Positions 53,977 through 63,894 of a stretch of 64,000 nt of DNA are shown piece by piece (within the stretch, counting starts at the first letter, position 1; each line of letters begins with the position of its first letter). This DNA comes from Anaerobacterium chartisolvens (GTDB lineage: Bacteria; Bacillota; Clostridia; Acetivibrionales; DSM-27016), in assembly GCF_003337415.1 (NCBI RefSeq), contig NZ_QPJT01000016.1, positions 1-64,000 of the forward strand, given 5' to 3'. Under the pieces are notes generated by a model, which was not told the DNA's origin, did no database searches, and saw only the letters and a list, made by a program, of their open reading frames with translations. The position numbers and the translations under genes are program-made.

Positions 53977-54249
53977 TTACGACTCTATTACCTTCTCAAC
54001 CTCTTTTATTCCCCACCTTTTGAATTTTACCTTAGTCTTTTCCACCCCGGACTCAATAGTTATTTCATCGTCTTTAATGTTTACGACTCTTCCCATCACG
54101 CCGCCTATAGTAGTTACATTATCACCCACTTTAAGAGCATTCAGCATTTCACGCGTCTTTTTCTCCTTCTTTCTCTGAGGCAGAATAAGAATTACATACA
54201 TGAGCCCGAACATTAACACTAAAGGTACCAGAGTAATTAACTGTTGCAT
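53977..54249 (-). CDS. yajC: Preprotein translocase subunit YajC
   Basis: A 90-residue protein with one membrane segment (VPLVLMFGLMYVILILP) then QRKKEKKTREMLNALKVGD and VTTIGGVMGRVV, the YajC signature. It associates with SecDF, whose genes lie 3.7 kb downstream in the same direction. Start at 54249 is set by GGGAGGTTGTTT. It follows tgt by 60 bases. Confidence 0.95.
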   Translation of the reverse strand: MQQLITLVPLVLMFGLMYVILILPQRKKEKKTREMLNALKVGDNVTTIGGVMGRVVNIKDDEITIESGVEKTKVKFKRWGIKEVEKVIES

Positions 54250-54308
54250 AAACAACCTCCCACTGTATATTTTTTATTTATTTCTATCTGACATTGAATA
54301 TAATACCA

Positions 54309-55439
<1,131 letters not shown>

Positions 55440-55463
55440 TTATCCTCATTTTAGTTTTACTGC

Positions 55464-56489
55464 TTATTTTATAAGCATTGCATCCCCAAAGCTGAAAAAC
55501 CTGTATCCCAGCTCTACCGCCTTACCGTAAGCAGCAAGCGTGTTCTCCCTCCCCGCAAGGGCGCTGACCAGCATTATAAGAGTTGACTCCGGCAAATGAA
55601 AATTGGTAATAAGAGAGTCAACCGCTTTGAATTTATAGCCGGGATAAATGAATATATCGGTCCAGCCTGTGCCGGGAAACAATGTTCCGTCATCGCCGGA
55701 GGCCGTCTCCAAAACCCTGCAGCTTGTAGTGCCGACCGCTACAACTCTGTTTCCCAAAGACTTAGACGCGTTTATTTTGTCGCAGGCCTCCTGAGATATT
55801 GTGTAAAACTCCGAATGCATCTTATGCTCCAATATGTTTTCACATTTTACAGGTCTGAAGGTTCCCAGCCCTATATGCAAAGTGACATATGCAATACCGA
55901 TTCCCTTATTTTGAATTTCCTCGAGAAGCTCCCCCGTAAAATGCAGTCCCGCCGTCGGAGCAGCCGCAGAGCCCCTGTGCTCGGAATATATTGTCTGGTA
56001 GCGCTCGGGATGCTCAAGCTTTTTGGTTATATATGGGGGCAGAGGCATAACACCTACACTGTCAAGTATTTTTTCAAATACCCCTTCATATTCAAATCTT
56101 ACAAGCCTGTTTCCGCCTTCAATCACCTCAATTATCTCGGCCTTTAAAAGCCCGTCTCCAAAGACAAATCTGCTTCCCGCCCTTGCTCTTTTTCCCGGCT
56201 TTAAAATTACCTCCCATACGTCCCCGTTCAGCCTTTTTAAAAGCACAAATTCAATTTTAGCCCCGGTATCCTCCTTTTGGCCCAAAAGCCTGGCAGGAAT
56301 TACTCTTGTGTTGTTTAAGACAAGGCAGTCTCCCTTATTCAAATAATGTACAATGTCCGTAAAGCTTTTGTGCCAAAGCTCTCCTGTCTGCTTGTCCAGC
56401 ACCATAAGCCTTGACAGGCTTCTTTCCTCTAAAGGCTCCTGAGCTATCAGCTCCGGAGGCAAACAGTAATCGAATTCTTTAATGTTCAT
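55464..56489 (-). CDS. queA: S-adenosylmethionine:tRNA ribosyltransferase-isomerase
   Basis: A 341-residue enzyme that builds epoxyqueuosine on tRNA from S-adenosylmethionine. Signatures: [22 protein letters not shown] at the start, [16 protein letters not shown] near 60, [14 protein letters not shown] near 170 and [13 protein letters not shown] near 195. It is the upstream neighbour of tgt, so both queuosine steps share a transcript. Confidence 0.97.
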   Translation of the reverse strand: MNIKEFDYCLPPELIAQEPLEERSLSRLMVLDKQTGELWHKSFTDIVHYLNKGDCLVLNNTRVIPARLLGQKEDTGAKIEFVLLKRLNGDVWEVILKPGKRARAGSRFVFGDGLLKAEIIEVIEGGNRLVRFEYEGVFEKILDSVGVMPLPPYITKKLEHPERYQTIYSEHRGSAAAPTAGLHFTGELLEEIQNKGIGIAYVTLHIGLGTFRPVKCENILEHKMHSEFYTISQEACDKINASKSLGNRVVAVGTTSCRVLETASGDDGTLFPGTGWTDIFIYPGYKFKAVDSLITNFHLPESTLIMLVSALAGRENTLAAYGKAVELGYRFFSFGDAMLIK

Positions 56490-56591
56490 ATTTTTTATAC
56501 ACCCTGTATCATTTTATCCATGCAGGACAAAATGATACAGCATAATAAGCAAATTTACAAGCCGCAGCGGTAAAATAAAATTTTTTCAGTT

Positions 56592-58238
56592 CTATTCCAC
56601 CTTTGCTCCGGTATAATAATATTCCAGAATCTGATCGTAAGTAAACCCCGCCTCAGCCATGCCCATAGCTCCCTCCTGACTCATGCCCACTCCATGTCCC
56701 CATCCCTTTCCCGTAAAGACATATCCCGTGGGATACGCGGCAAATGTCTTTTTAACTCCGTCTGCCCCCATAACGGTTACTTTCGTGTTTGTACCGACGG
56801 TTTTGATTCCCGAGGACGAAACAGCTTTCTTTCCGGCGGCCTGAAGCTTGATTGTGGCATTGTCGGATTTTCTCGCGCTAATATCGGCATCGGTGGAAAT
56901 AGTGAACATTCCGCTTTTTAAGCCGAGCGCGCTTTTAAATGCTTCCCTGATATAAATGTATTTATCGTTTGTCCCCTCAACCTGAACCTCCAAAGCCCTG
57001 CCCGCGGCAGTATACTGAAGCACCGAAACTCCCGTTATGCTTCCTAAGTCCCTTCCCTTGCTTTTTATTATATTTGACAGCTCCGAGTTGCTATAGCTTT
57101 TTGTCCAATAATAATTAGCCGAATTTGTAAGCTCATATTTATCCTCAACGCTTTTCAAGTATGGAAAGCTGCCTCCCCAAACGTTTTCAGAATCCTCCGT
57201 CCTGCCTCCGCTTGATGCAAAGTATAAGGTTTGGGCGGGCCTTCCGTCATATGTTACAATTTTGCCCTTAGTCTCGTTTACGGCATTTGTGCAGGCCGCG
57301 GCCTCTTTGTCTGCCCCCCCGTACACCTGGCAGTGCTGTGTGGCGCAAAGGTCAAAGCCCAGCTTTCCGTGCTGTCCCATGCTGACCATTGCATATGTCC
57401 TTGCCGCAACAGCCTGTGCTTTTATTGCCTCCTTTGCGGGGTATGCCCCTATTTCGCAGGGCACTACTCCATATAGGTACTGCTCAAAGGGAACTACATT
57501 TATAATTGTCATATCGCTTCCCGCAAGCCTGACGGCCTCAAGCCCTCCCCTGTACCTTTTGCCGTTAAGCGAAAACAGAGCTTCATTATCATTTCCCATA
57601 GGGTCTATACGCAATTTCTCCGTACTGCCGTTAAACATTAAAACAGTATTTTTGCCGCTGTCGGTTAGTATTATCCTGTTGGACGCCGGCTCGATTACAC
57701 TGTAGCTGCCCTGCCCTAATATTGCCGAAATACCTACGGTTATAGCTGACCTGGCGGTTTTTGAATCGCTGTAGAAGCCAACCCATACCTGCCACTTGCC
57801 GGAATACACAGGATATGCAGGAATGCCCTTCTGCTTCATCATTTCAGCCTGACGCACAGCCTCGGCATAGTCTTCACAGTCCTCCCCCACCTGTACATGG
57901 AACGGCCCTGTTTTCTCTCCCGAAGCAGCCTGTGAAGAGTCGGGGTCATATTCCTTTAAATCCCCGTTGCTGCTTACATAATATGCATCCTTTCTGACTG
58001 TAATCTTCTCATTTGAGTTATATTCACACAGCATTTTAAATGAGCCGTCGTTATATGCCCCTATTTTAAGGCCGTTTTCGGCACCTATCGTAACAGAGCC
58101 GGCTTGCGTTCCCTGAAAAAACAATCCTATTCTCACCTCTTCAGGTATGGCTGGCGCAGCGTGGCAATAGCCCCCGCTTAAGGCTGCAATGCATACAGCC
58201 GCTGCAAAGGGAATAATTTTCTTTAGTATAGACCTCAT
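56592..58238 (-). CDS. SpoIID/LytB-type lytic protein with a SPOR-like domain
   Basis: A 548-residue exported protein. Signal peptide 1-27 ends at CHAAPA. A SPOR-like module (EDYAEAVRQAEMMKQKGIPA, residues 115-185) is followed by the SpoIID/LytB core (about 225-470: FEQYLYGVVPCEIGAYPAKE, AQAVAARTYAM and CATQHCQVYGG) and the C-terminal GWGHGVGMSQEGAMGMAEAG. SpoIID enzymes cut denuded peptidoglycan during engulfment or spore cortex release. GGAGG precedes the ATG. The domain order suggests wall targeting through bare glycan strands. Confidence 0.92.
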   Translation of the reverse strand: MRSILKKIIPFAAAVCIAALSGGYCHAAPAIPEEVRIGLFFQGTQAGSVTIGAENGLKIGAYNDGSFKMLCEYNSNEKITVRKDAYYVSSNGDLKEYDPDSSQAASGEKTGPFHVQVGEDCEDYAEAVRQAEMMKQKGIPAYPVYSGKWQVWVGFYSDSKTARSAITVGISAILGQGSYSVIEPASNRIILTDSGKNTVLMFNGSTEKLRIDPMGNDNEALFSLNGKRYRGGLEAVRLAGSDMTIINVVPFEQYLYGVVPCEIGAYPAKEAIKAQAVAARTYAMVSMGQHGKLGFDLCATQHCQVYGGADKEAAACTNAVNETKGKIVTYDGRPAQTLYFASSGGRTEDSENVWGGSFPYLKSVEDKYELTNSANYYWTKSYSNSELSNIIKSKGRDLGSITGVSVLQYTAAGRALEVQVEGTNDKYIYIREAFKSALGLKSGMFTISTDADISARKSDNATIKLQAAGKKAVSSSGIKTVGTNTKVTVMGADGVKKTFAAYPTGYVFTGKGWGHGVGMSQEGAMGMAEAGFTYDQILEYYYTGAKVE

Positions 58239-58497
58239 TTTATGACCTCCGTCTTGGCTTTTGTATATTTAACCCCTTGATTTGCATATAGATATGTTAC
58301 ATTTCGACATCTGTTGATGTTTTCCTTCGCAAAAGCTTTAATTTTAATAATGTTGTAACATATTTTTAATAAACATTTTGCCGTGTTCTTTTTATAAATC
58401 ATTTGACATATTATTTTATGGGTGGTATTATATATAAAAATTGTTTCAGCATAAATTGCTGAATTAAAGGCAAAATATAGTAAATTCTTTTTTGTAT

Positions 58498-58526
58498 TTC
58501 ACTATTTAAGCCTTTTATAGTATAAT
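58498..58526 (+). promoter_or_regulatory. Probable sigma-A promoter of the lysine riboswitch transcript
   Basis: TTCACT (weak -35) and TATAAT separated by 17 bases, nine bases before the first riboswitch helix. Confidence 0.6.
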
Positions 58527-58534
58527 GGTATTAT

Positions 58535-58705
58535 GATAGAGGTGCGTCTTTACATAAGTACTCCTGCCGATAAAAAATGGGATTTGTATGAGGCAGTTGA
58601 CGGAAAGGGTAAGATGCCGAAGGATATATTGACCCATGTAAATATATCCTGGTTGTACAGCTAATATCTGTGCAACTGTCATCAAATATTTGGTGGAGCG
58701 CTATC
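58535..58705 (+). promoter_or_regulatory. Lysine riboswitch (L box)
   Basis: The closing helix is GATAG/CTATC. Inside are AGAGGTGCG, AAGTA, GACGGAAAGGG, TGCCGAAGG, GGTTGTACAG, ACTGTCATC and TGGTGGAGCGCTATC, which together are the lysine aptamer core. It controls asd-dapA-dapB through the terminator that follows; lysine binding is expected to shut the genes off. Confidence 0.95.
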
Positions 58706-58753
58706 AGTTCGGTAAACAAGGAATGTTTACCTCAGGTAATTCTGACAAGAACT

Positions 58754-58780
58754 GCTGGTATCTACGATACCGGCTTTTTT
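58754..58780 (+). terminator. Terminator of the lysine riboswitch
   Basis: GCTGGTATC and GATACCGGC form a stem with a three-base loop, followed by six U, between the aptamer and asd. Confidence 0.9.
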
Positions 58781-58836
58781 AATTTTAAAGCCGATATAAA
58801 AAATAATTTAAATTTTGGTTTAAGGAGGTTTTGATT

Positions 58837-59916
58837 TTGGACAGAAGGTTAAAGGTAGGCATTTTAGGCGGTACCGGCATGGTAGGCCAGAGATTTATAA
58901 CTCTTCTCGATAATCACCCCTGGTTTGAGGTGGTTTCAATCGCGGCAAGCGAGCGTTCCGCCGGTATGCCCTACGAAGAAGCAGTAGGCGGCAGGTGGAA
59001 GCTTGATGTTCAAATGCCTGAGAGCGTCAAAAACATTATGGTTCGTAATGTAAATGACATATCCAAGATAGCAGATGAAGTGGATATGGTGTTTTGCGCA
59101 GTGGATATGAAAAAGGAAGAGATAAAGGAGCTTGAAGAAAAATATGCGAGGGCTGAGGTTGCTGTAGTCTCAAACAACTCCGCTCATAGATGGACTGAGG
59201 ATGTGCCCATGGTAATACCTGAAATAAATCCCCAGCATGTCTCAATAATTGAAACGCAAAGAAAAAGACTTGGGACAAAAAAGGGGTTCATTTCAGTGAA
59301 ATCCAACTGCTCTCTGCAAAGCTACGTACCTCCGCTTCATGCGCTTATGGGGTATCAGCCGGAAAAGGTTCTTGCCTGCACATATCAAGCCATTTCAGGA
59401 GCCGGAAAGACTTTTGGTGATTGGCCTGAAATTACCGACAACGTAATTCCCTATATAGGAGGAGAAGAGGAAAAAAGCGAAAGAGAGCCTCTGAAAATAT
59501 GGGGAAGAATAGAAGGCGGTAAGATTGTAAATGCCTCAGGGCCTGTAATCTCAGCCCAGTGCTACAGGGTTCCCGTTCTGGACGGACATATGGCGGCGGT
59601 ATATGCCACCTTTAAAAATAAGCCCTCCAGAGACGAAATTTTGAGCTGCTGGAAGGAGTTTAAGGGTAAGCCGCAGATCTTGAAGCTTCCCAGTGCGCCT
59701 TCACAGTTTTTAACGTACTTTGACCAGCCCGACAGACCCCAAAGCAGGTTTGAAAGAAATGTGGAAAAGGGCATGGGCATATCTTTAGGCAGATTGCGCG
59801 ACGACTGCCTGTTTGACTATAAATTTGTCTGTCTGTCACACAACACCATAAGGGGTGCGGCAGGGGGAGGCGTGCTTATGGCAGAGCTTCTCAAGGCCGA
59901 AGGATATTTGGACTAA
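58837..59916 (+). CDS. asd: Aspartate-semialdehyde dehydrogenase
   Basis: A 359-residue NADPH enzyme that reduces aspartyl phosphate to aspartate semialdehyde. The N-terminal nucleotide fold has GILGGTGMVGQRF, the catalytic cysteine lies in SVKSNCSLQSY near residue 155, and the substrate region carries QAISGAGKTFGDW near 190. It is closer in pattern to the archaeal/fungal-type group than to the proteobacterial one. TTG at 58837 is eight bases after AAGGAGG; another TTG two codons earlier is too close to it. Confidence 0.94.
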   Translation: MDRRLKVGILGGTGMVGQRFITLLDNHPWFEVVSIAASERSAGMPYEEAVGGRWKLDVQMPESVKNIMVRNVNDISKIADEVDMVFCAVDMKKEEIKELEEKYARAEVAVVSNNSAHRWTEDVPMVIPEINPQHVSIIETQRKRLGTKKGFISVKSNCSLQSYVPPLHALMGYQPEKVLACTYQAISGAGKTFGDWPEITDNVIPYIGGEEEKSEREPLKIWGRIEGGKIVNASGPVISAQCYRVPVLDGHMAAVYATFKNKPSRDEILSCWKEFKGKPQILKLPSAPSQFLTYFDQPDRPQSRFERNVEKGMGISLGRLRDDCLFDYKFVCLSHNTIRGAAGGGVLMAELLKAEGYLD

Positions 59917-59950
59917 TTTATTCTAAGAAATTAAGAAAGGGTGTATTGAT

Positions 59951-60829
59951 ATGACAAAACCAATATTCACAGGCTCCGGTGTAGCTATTGTTACTCCTTT
60001 TACAGATGACGGCATTGATTTTAACAAGCTTGAGGAACTGCTTGAGTTCCAGATTAAAAACGGCACCGATGCCGTAATCATTTGCGGCACAACGGGAGAA
60101 GCCTCCACAATGCCTGATTCCGAGCATAAATCCGCTATAAAGTTTGCAGTTGAAAGGGTTAACAAAAGGCTGCCCGTTATTGCAGGCACAGGCAGCAATG
60201 ATACCCGCCATGCCATAGAATTAAGCAAATATGCCGAGGAGGCGGGGGCAGACGCCATATTAAGCGTCACCCCATATTACAACAAGACAACACAAAAAGG
60301 CTTATATGAGCATTTTAAATTGATCGCCAAGAGCATAGACATACCCGTAGTGCTGTATAATGTGCCCTCCAGAACTAATCTCAATATAAATCCATCCACC
60401 TTAAAGGAGCTGTGTGAAATGGATAATATTGTGGCAGTCAAGGAATGCAACCTTTTTCAGGTGGGAGATATAATGAACCTGTGCGGTGACAGGATAACCG
60501 TTTACTCCGGCGAGGACGCCGCCGTAGTTCCTTTCCTTTCCCTTGGGGCAAAGGGAGTAATATCGGTAATGGCCAATATAATCCCCCGGGATACGCATGA
60601 TATGGTTTTGAAATTTTTAAACGGCGATGCCAAGGCAAGCCTTGACCTGCAGCTTAAAACGCTTAATCTTATAAAGGCTCTGTTTATTGAAGTAAGCCCT
60701 ATTCCTATAAAGGCAGCAATGAACCTCATGGGGATGAATGTGGGAAAATGCCGTATGCCTCTCGTAGACATAAGCGAAGTCAATTTGAACATATTAAAAA
60801 ATGAATTGAAAAGCTACTCATTGATTTAA
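59951..60829 (+). CDS. dapA: 4-hydroxy-tetrahydrodipicolinate synthase
   Basis: A 292-residue aldolase of the (beta/alpha)8 type that condenses pyruvate with aspartate semialdehyde. The Schiff-base lysine is in IVAVKECNLF near residue 162, tyrosine in VTPYYNKTTQKGLYEHF near 133, and the pyruvate site in ICGTTGEASTM near 42. It follows asd by 34 bases. Confidence 0.97.
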   Translation: MTKPIFTGSGVAIVTPFTDDGIDFNKLEELLEFQIKNGTDAVIICGTTGEASTMPDSEHKSAIKFAVERVNKRLPVIAGTGSNDTRHAIELSKYAEEAGADAILSVTPYYNKTTQKGLYEHFKLIAKSIDIPVVLYNVPSRTNLNINPSTLKELCEMDNIVAVKECNLFQVGDIMNLCGDRITVYSGEDAAVVPFLSLGAKGVISVMANIIPRDTHDMVLKFLNGDAKASLDLQLKTLNLIKALFIEVSPIPIKAAMNLMGMNVGKCRMPLVDISEVNLNILKNELKSYSLI

Positions 60830-60867
60830 TATGTAAATTTAGAGTTTCAGAAGGATGTGAGCATAAG

Positions 60868-61626
60868 ATGATAAATATACTAATGAGCGGCTGCAACGGA
60901 AAAATGGGTCAGGTTATTACCAGACTCGCTTCCGGAAGTGAAGAGCTCACTATTGCCGCAGGGTATGACTTAAACAATTCAAAGGACAATCCATACCCTG
61001 TATTTACCAATATACACCAGTGTGACGTAAAAGTTGATGCCATAATTGACTTTTCAAACCCTGCAGCATTGGAAAACATTCTTGAATTTGCGGTTTCAAG
61101 AAAAATACCTGTTGTAATGGCTACAACGGGCCTTTCCGATGAAAATATAAAGGTGTTGGAAATGGCATCGGCGGAAATTCCTATTTTCTTTTCGGCAAAT
61201 ATGTCACTTGGGGTAAACCTTCTTCTTGATATTGTAAAGAAGGCTTCCAAAATACTTTCCGACAATTTTGACATTGAGATAATTGAAAAGCACCACAATC
61301 AGAAGCTTGATTCTCCAAGCGGTACGGCTCTTGCAATCGCTGATGCAATAAATTTGGCATTGGAGCAAAAATATGAATACACCTATGACAGGCATTCAGT
61401 GAGAGAAAAAAGGAGTAAGCGTGAAATAGGAATACACGCTGTAAGAGGCGGCACCATTGTAGGAGAGCACTCTGTAATTTTTGCAGGAAACGATGAGATT
61501 ATAGAAATAAAGCATACTGCTACGTCCAAGGAAATCTTCGCCGTAGGAGCCTTAAGAGCGGCAAAATTTATATGCGGCCGGAAGCCGGGCTTTTATAACA
61601 TGAATGATTTAATATCGGCTGAATAA
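60868..61626 (+). CDS. dapB: 4-hydroxy-tetrahydrodipicolinate reductase
   Basis: A 252-residue NAD(P)H enzyme of the meso-diaminopimelate route. The nucleotide motif is SGCNGKMGQVI near residue 7. The catalytic/substrate motif EKHHNQKLDSPSGTAL near 150 and HAVRGGTIVGEHSVIFAG near 195 are intact. A strong terminator follows. lysA, dapF and an aminotransferase for the pathway are not in the window. Confidence 0.97.
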   Translation: MINILMSGCNGKMGQVITRLASGSEELTIAAGYDLNNSKDNPYPVFTNIHQCDVKVDAIIDFSNPAALENILEFAVSRKIPVVMATTGLSDENIKVLEMASAEIPIFFSANMSLGVNLLLDIVKKASKILSDNFDIEIIEKHHNQKLDSPSGTALAIADAINLALEQKYEYTYDRHSVREKRSKREIGIHAVRGGTIVGEHSVIFAGNDEIIEIKHTATSKEIFAVGALRAAKFICGRKPGFYNMNDLISAE

Positions 61627-61635
61627 CAGACAATT

Positions 61636-61670
61636 AAAGCTGCCCTAACACACGGGGCAGCTTTTTTTTT
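61636..61670 (+). terminator. Rho-independent terminator of asd-dapA-dapB
   Basis: AAGCTGCCC and GGGGCAGCTT form a stem followed by nine U on the plus strand, ending at the convergent YesL-like gene. Confidence 0.92.
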
Positions 61671-61671
61671 A

Positions 61672-62529
61672 TTAATCCTGCTTGCCGGCGTCTTCCCCGG
61701 CAGGCTCTGATTCTCCCTCCACCTTATCCATAATATGCTTTTTGAGTTTGGGATATATATAGAAATTTGTTATCAGTCCAATGAGGCTCATTGTAATAAA
61801 AGGAAACAGTATAAGCCCTATTACCGGCAGAATTAAAAACGTAACCCCTATTATTACCACACAGAGCAGAAGAATCAATATATTGGGTATAAACCCCATA
61901 ATAGCAAATATAAGTGCATTCTTAAATATCTGCTTTATACTGAACTTAAAGGTAACCATCATAGGATATATATACATATGCATTATTACATATGTCACAA
62001 AAGCAAGGAACAGCAAGCTGGTGGCTATTGTCATTAAGAAATTGCTGCTGTTTAAGGATATATATATATTGATGTCAATTCCTATCACTATCACCACTAA
62101 CAAATCAATCAGACTGACTATAAGCCCCTGCTTAAAATTCTTCATTGCATGTTCTTTAAAATCCCCCCATAAAAAGGCATGTTCTTCACGGGCATAATTC
62201 CTTAGAACATACGTAAAGCCTGCTTGTGCAGGGCCCACGGTTATAAGCGGAATACATAAGAAAATAGCTCCTACGGTAAATTTCAGAATAAAATCAACAA
62301 AAATATCCTCAGAAAACGTTTTATTCAAATAATACTGAGGCACTATGAAAAGCATTGCGATTAATGCGGGTATATTGAAAATAAAAAACATAATATTAAG
62401 CTTCATAAGGTTCCAGAACTTGCGGGTAAATATCTCAAAAAAGACTACTATTCTCGCCTTTGGAGGGCCATTCTCGGGAACGCCCGGGCCTGGCTTGGTA
62501 TAATCAAAAAATCCAAAAAGACCTGCCAT
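61672..62529 (-). CDS. DUF624/YesL-like membrane protein
   Basis: A 285-residue protein with six hydrophobic segments, the N-terminal GLFGFFDYTKPGPGV motif common in YesL-like proteins, and a cytoplasmic acidic tail (DKVEGESEPAGEDAGKQD). DUF624 proteins occur next to sugar transporters in Bacillus; here it stands alone, so no substrate can be suggested. It converges on dapB with no space between terminators. Confidence 0.8.
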   Translation of the reverse strand: MAGLFGFFDYTKPGPGVPENGPPKARIVVFFEIFTRKFWNLMKLNIMFFIFNIPALIAMLFIVPQYYLNKTFSEDIFVDFILKFTVGAIFLCIPLITVGPAQAGFTYVLRNYAREEHAFLWGDFKEHAMKNFKQGLIVSLIDLLVVIVIGIDINIYISLNSSNFLMTIATSLLFLAFVTYVIMHMYIYPMMVTFKFSIKQIFKNALIFAIMGFIPNILILLLCVVIIGVTFLILPVIGLILFPFITMSLIGLITNFYIYPKLKKHIMDKVEGESEPAGEDAGKQD

Positions 62530-62857
62530 TATTATTTTCCCCTTTACAGTAAAATTTGTGTAAGCAAATTGCTGCTTAAAATATATTGCTGCTTAAAGTA
62601 CAATATATAAAATGTTATCCTTTATTCTATCAATTTAATCAAGGTTATTCAATATAATTTATGACCAATATTTTTAAATATTATTCTGATAATATTATTC
62701 CTTATTTATCTTAAGCCTGTCATATAAAACCCGCATTTACTTTGTCAACTGAGGGCCGAAAATTTTTCAAATATTTTTATTTTAAAAGTATTGACACCGA
62801 CATACTATGCTAGTATAATATATTTTGCTGGTCGGAAATATCTTATGTAATATTTAT
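62530..62857. other. Divergent spacer upstream of tRNA-Leu
   Basis: About 330 AT-rich bases. The last 70 carry the tRNA-Leu promoter; the rest shows a short direct repeat TTGCTGCTTAAA (62568-62598) and nothing else I can support. Confidence 0.5.
62791..62819 (+). promoter_or_regulatory. Sigma-A promoter of tRNA-Leu
   Basis: Perfect TTGACA and TATAAT with a 17-base spacer, 38 bases before the mature tRNA. Confidence 0.88.
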
Positions 62858-62940
62858 GCGAGGATGGCGGAACTGGCAGACGCGCACGTTTGAGGGGCGT
62901 GTGGGAGACCGTGTGGGTTCAAGTCCCACTCTTCGCACCA
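62858..62940 (+). tRNA. tRNA-Leu (GAG)
   Basis: A class II tRNA with acceptor GCGAGGA, D stem GCG/CGC, anticodon stem CACGT/GCGTG with loop TTGAGGG (anticodon GAG), a long variable arm, T loop TTCAAGT and an encoded CCA. Confidence 0.95.
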
Positions 62941-62943
62941 TAT

Positions 62944-62973
62944 AAAAAAACTCACATTCATGTGGGTTTTTTT
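62944..62973 (+). terminator. Terminator of tRNA-Leu
   Basis: AAACTCACA and TGTGGGTTT pair around a four-base loop and are followed by a U tract. Confidence 0.88.
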
Positions 62974-63090
62974 ATATGGTCTTTTATATGTTCATTCATC
63001 CCGTATTGCATATTTCTCATTTTTGCAATACCATCTAACTTACTGTAATTCTTGTGACCTAAAACTATCTTTTGATTCCTAAATACACCC

Positions 63091-63120
63091 TTGACCTTAT
63101 TCACGTTATCGTGATATATT
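63091..63120 (+). promoter_or_regulatory. Promoter with palindromic operator for the DUF4160/DUF2442 pair
   Basis: TTGACC and TATATT lie 18 bases apart; the spacer contains the palindrome TCACG-TTAT-CGTGA (63101-63114). A repressor bound there would block polymerase. The HTH-bearing downstream protein is the natural candidate, which is inference. Confidence 0.6.
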
Positions 63121-63147
63121 TAAAATAGATAGAAAGGAGCTGTACAG

Positions 63148-63402
63148 ATGCCGGTAATAGCAAGATTTTATGGAATGATTATAAAGATGTATTTTCAGCA
63201 ATGTGAGCATAATCCACCCCATATACATGCAGTTTACGGAGAATATATCGGAGTAATTGATATATTAACAGGCAAAATGATTTAGGGTGATCTTCCTAAA
63301 AAAGCTTTAAGCATGGTTCAGGAGTGGACGGCAAAATATCAAAAAGAATTACTTGAAATTTGGAACACTCAAAAATTCAAGCCCTTGCCACCGCTTGAAT
63401 AA
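63148..63402 (+). pseudogene. DUF4160 protein gene interrupted by an in-frame TAG
   Basis: An 84-codon frame with AAAGGAG upstream reads MPVIARFYGMIIKMYFQQCE, then HNPPHIHAVYGEYIGVIDIL, matching DUF4160 proteins (MPxIxxFxGIxIxMYxxDHxPPHxHA). Codon 46 (63283-63285) is TAG, and the frame then continues as GDLPKKALSMVQEWTAKYQ to PLPPLE, the expected rest. A single nonsense change is the simplest explanation. The product would be a 45-residue fragment unless the codon is read through. Confidence 0.8.
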
Positions 63403-63438
63403 AGCGGCAGGTTTTGTTCAAAGGAAGGAGGCAGATTA

Positions 63439-63894
63439 ATGTTTCACAAAATAAAATCCGTAACTGCGCTGCCGGACTATATTCTTTTAGTGCATTTTTC
63501 AGACGGCACCGCAAAGCAGTACGACGTTAAGCTGTTATTCAAAAAATTTGAAACATTTGAGCAGCTTAAAACCCCCGGCTTATTCTCGCTTGTTTCTGTT
63601 GATACCGGAGGATATGGCGTATCTTGGAATGATGACATTGATTTATCATGTAACGAACTATGGAATAACGGGAAGAAAACACCTACACCATTTGATAATC
63701 TTATCGCCTTCGGAGACGCAACCGACCTTTGGGGATTAAATGAAAGTACGCTTCGCAAGGCAGTATCTTATGGAAAACTCATTGACGGTGTCGATGTTAA
63801 AAAATTCGGTAAGCAATGGATTGTATCCAAAGCAGCCATGATCAGGGAATACGGTCAGCCCCAAGCCGAAAAAGCTCAGGAGGATCATCTATAA
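63439..63894 (+). CDS. DUF2442 protein with a C-terminal helix-turn-helix
   Basis: A 151-residue protein. Residues 1-85 are a DUF2442 domain (VTALPDYILLVHFSDGTAKQYDV). The C-terminal part (WGLNESTLRKAVSYGKLIDG, then KKFGKQWIVSKAAMIREYG) is a MerR/excisionase-like helix-turn-helix. GGAAGGAGG precedes the ATG. DUF4160-DUF2442 pairs are common in bacteria and have been proposed as toxin-antitoxin-type modules; the upstream partner is broken here while this one is intact, as expected if it is the antidote/regulator. Confidence 0.85.
   Translation: MFHKIKSVTALPDYILLVHFSDGTAKQYDVKLLFKKFETFEQLKTPGLFSLVSVDTGGYGVSWNDDIDLSCNELWNNGKKTPTPFDNLIAFGDATDLWGLNESTLRKAVSYGKLIDGVDVKKFGKQWIVSKAAMIREYGQPQAEKAQEDHL

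Noticed and set aside
63283-63285. Pyrrolysine or selenocysteine decoding of the in-frame stop
   Set aside because: The codon is TAG, no pyl genes are visible, the family does not use such a residue, and no SECIS-like element is seen; a nonsense mutation is simpler.
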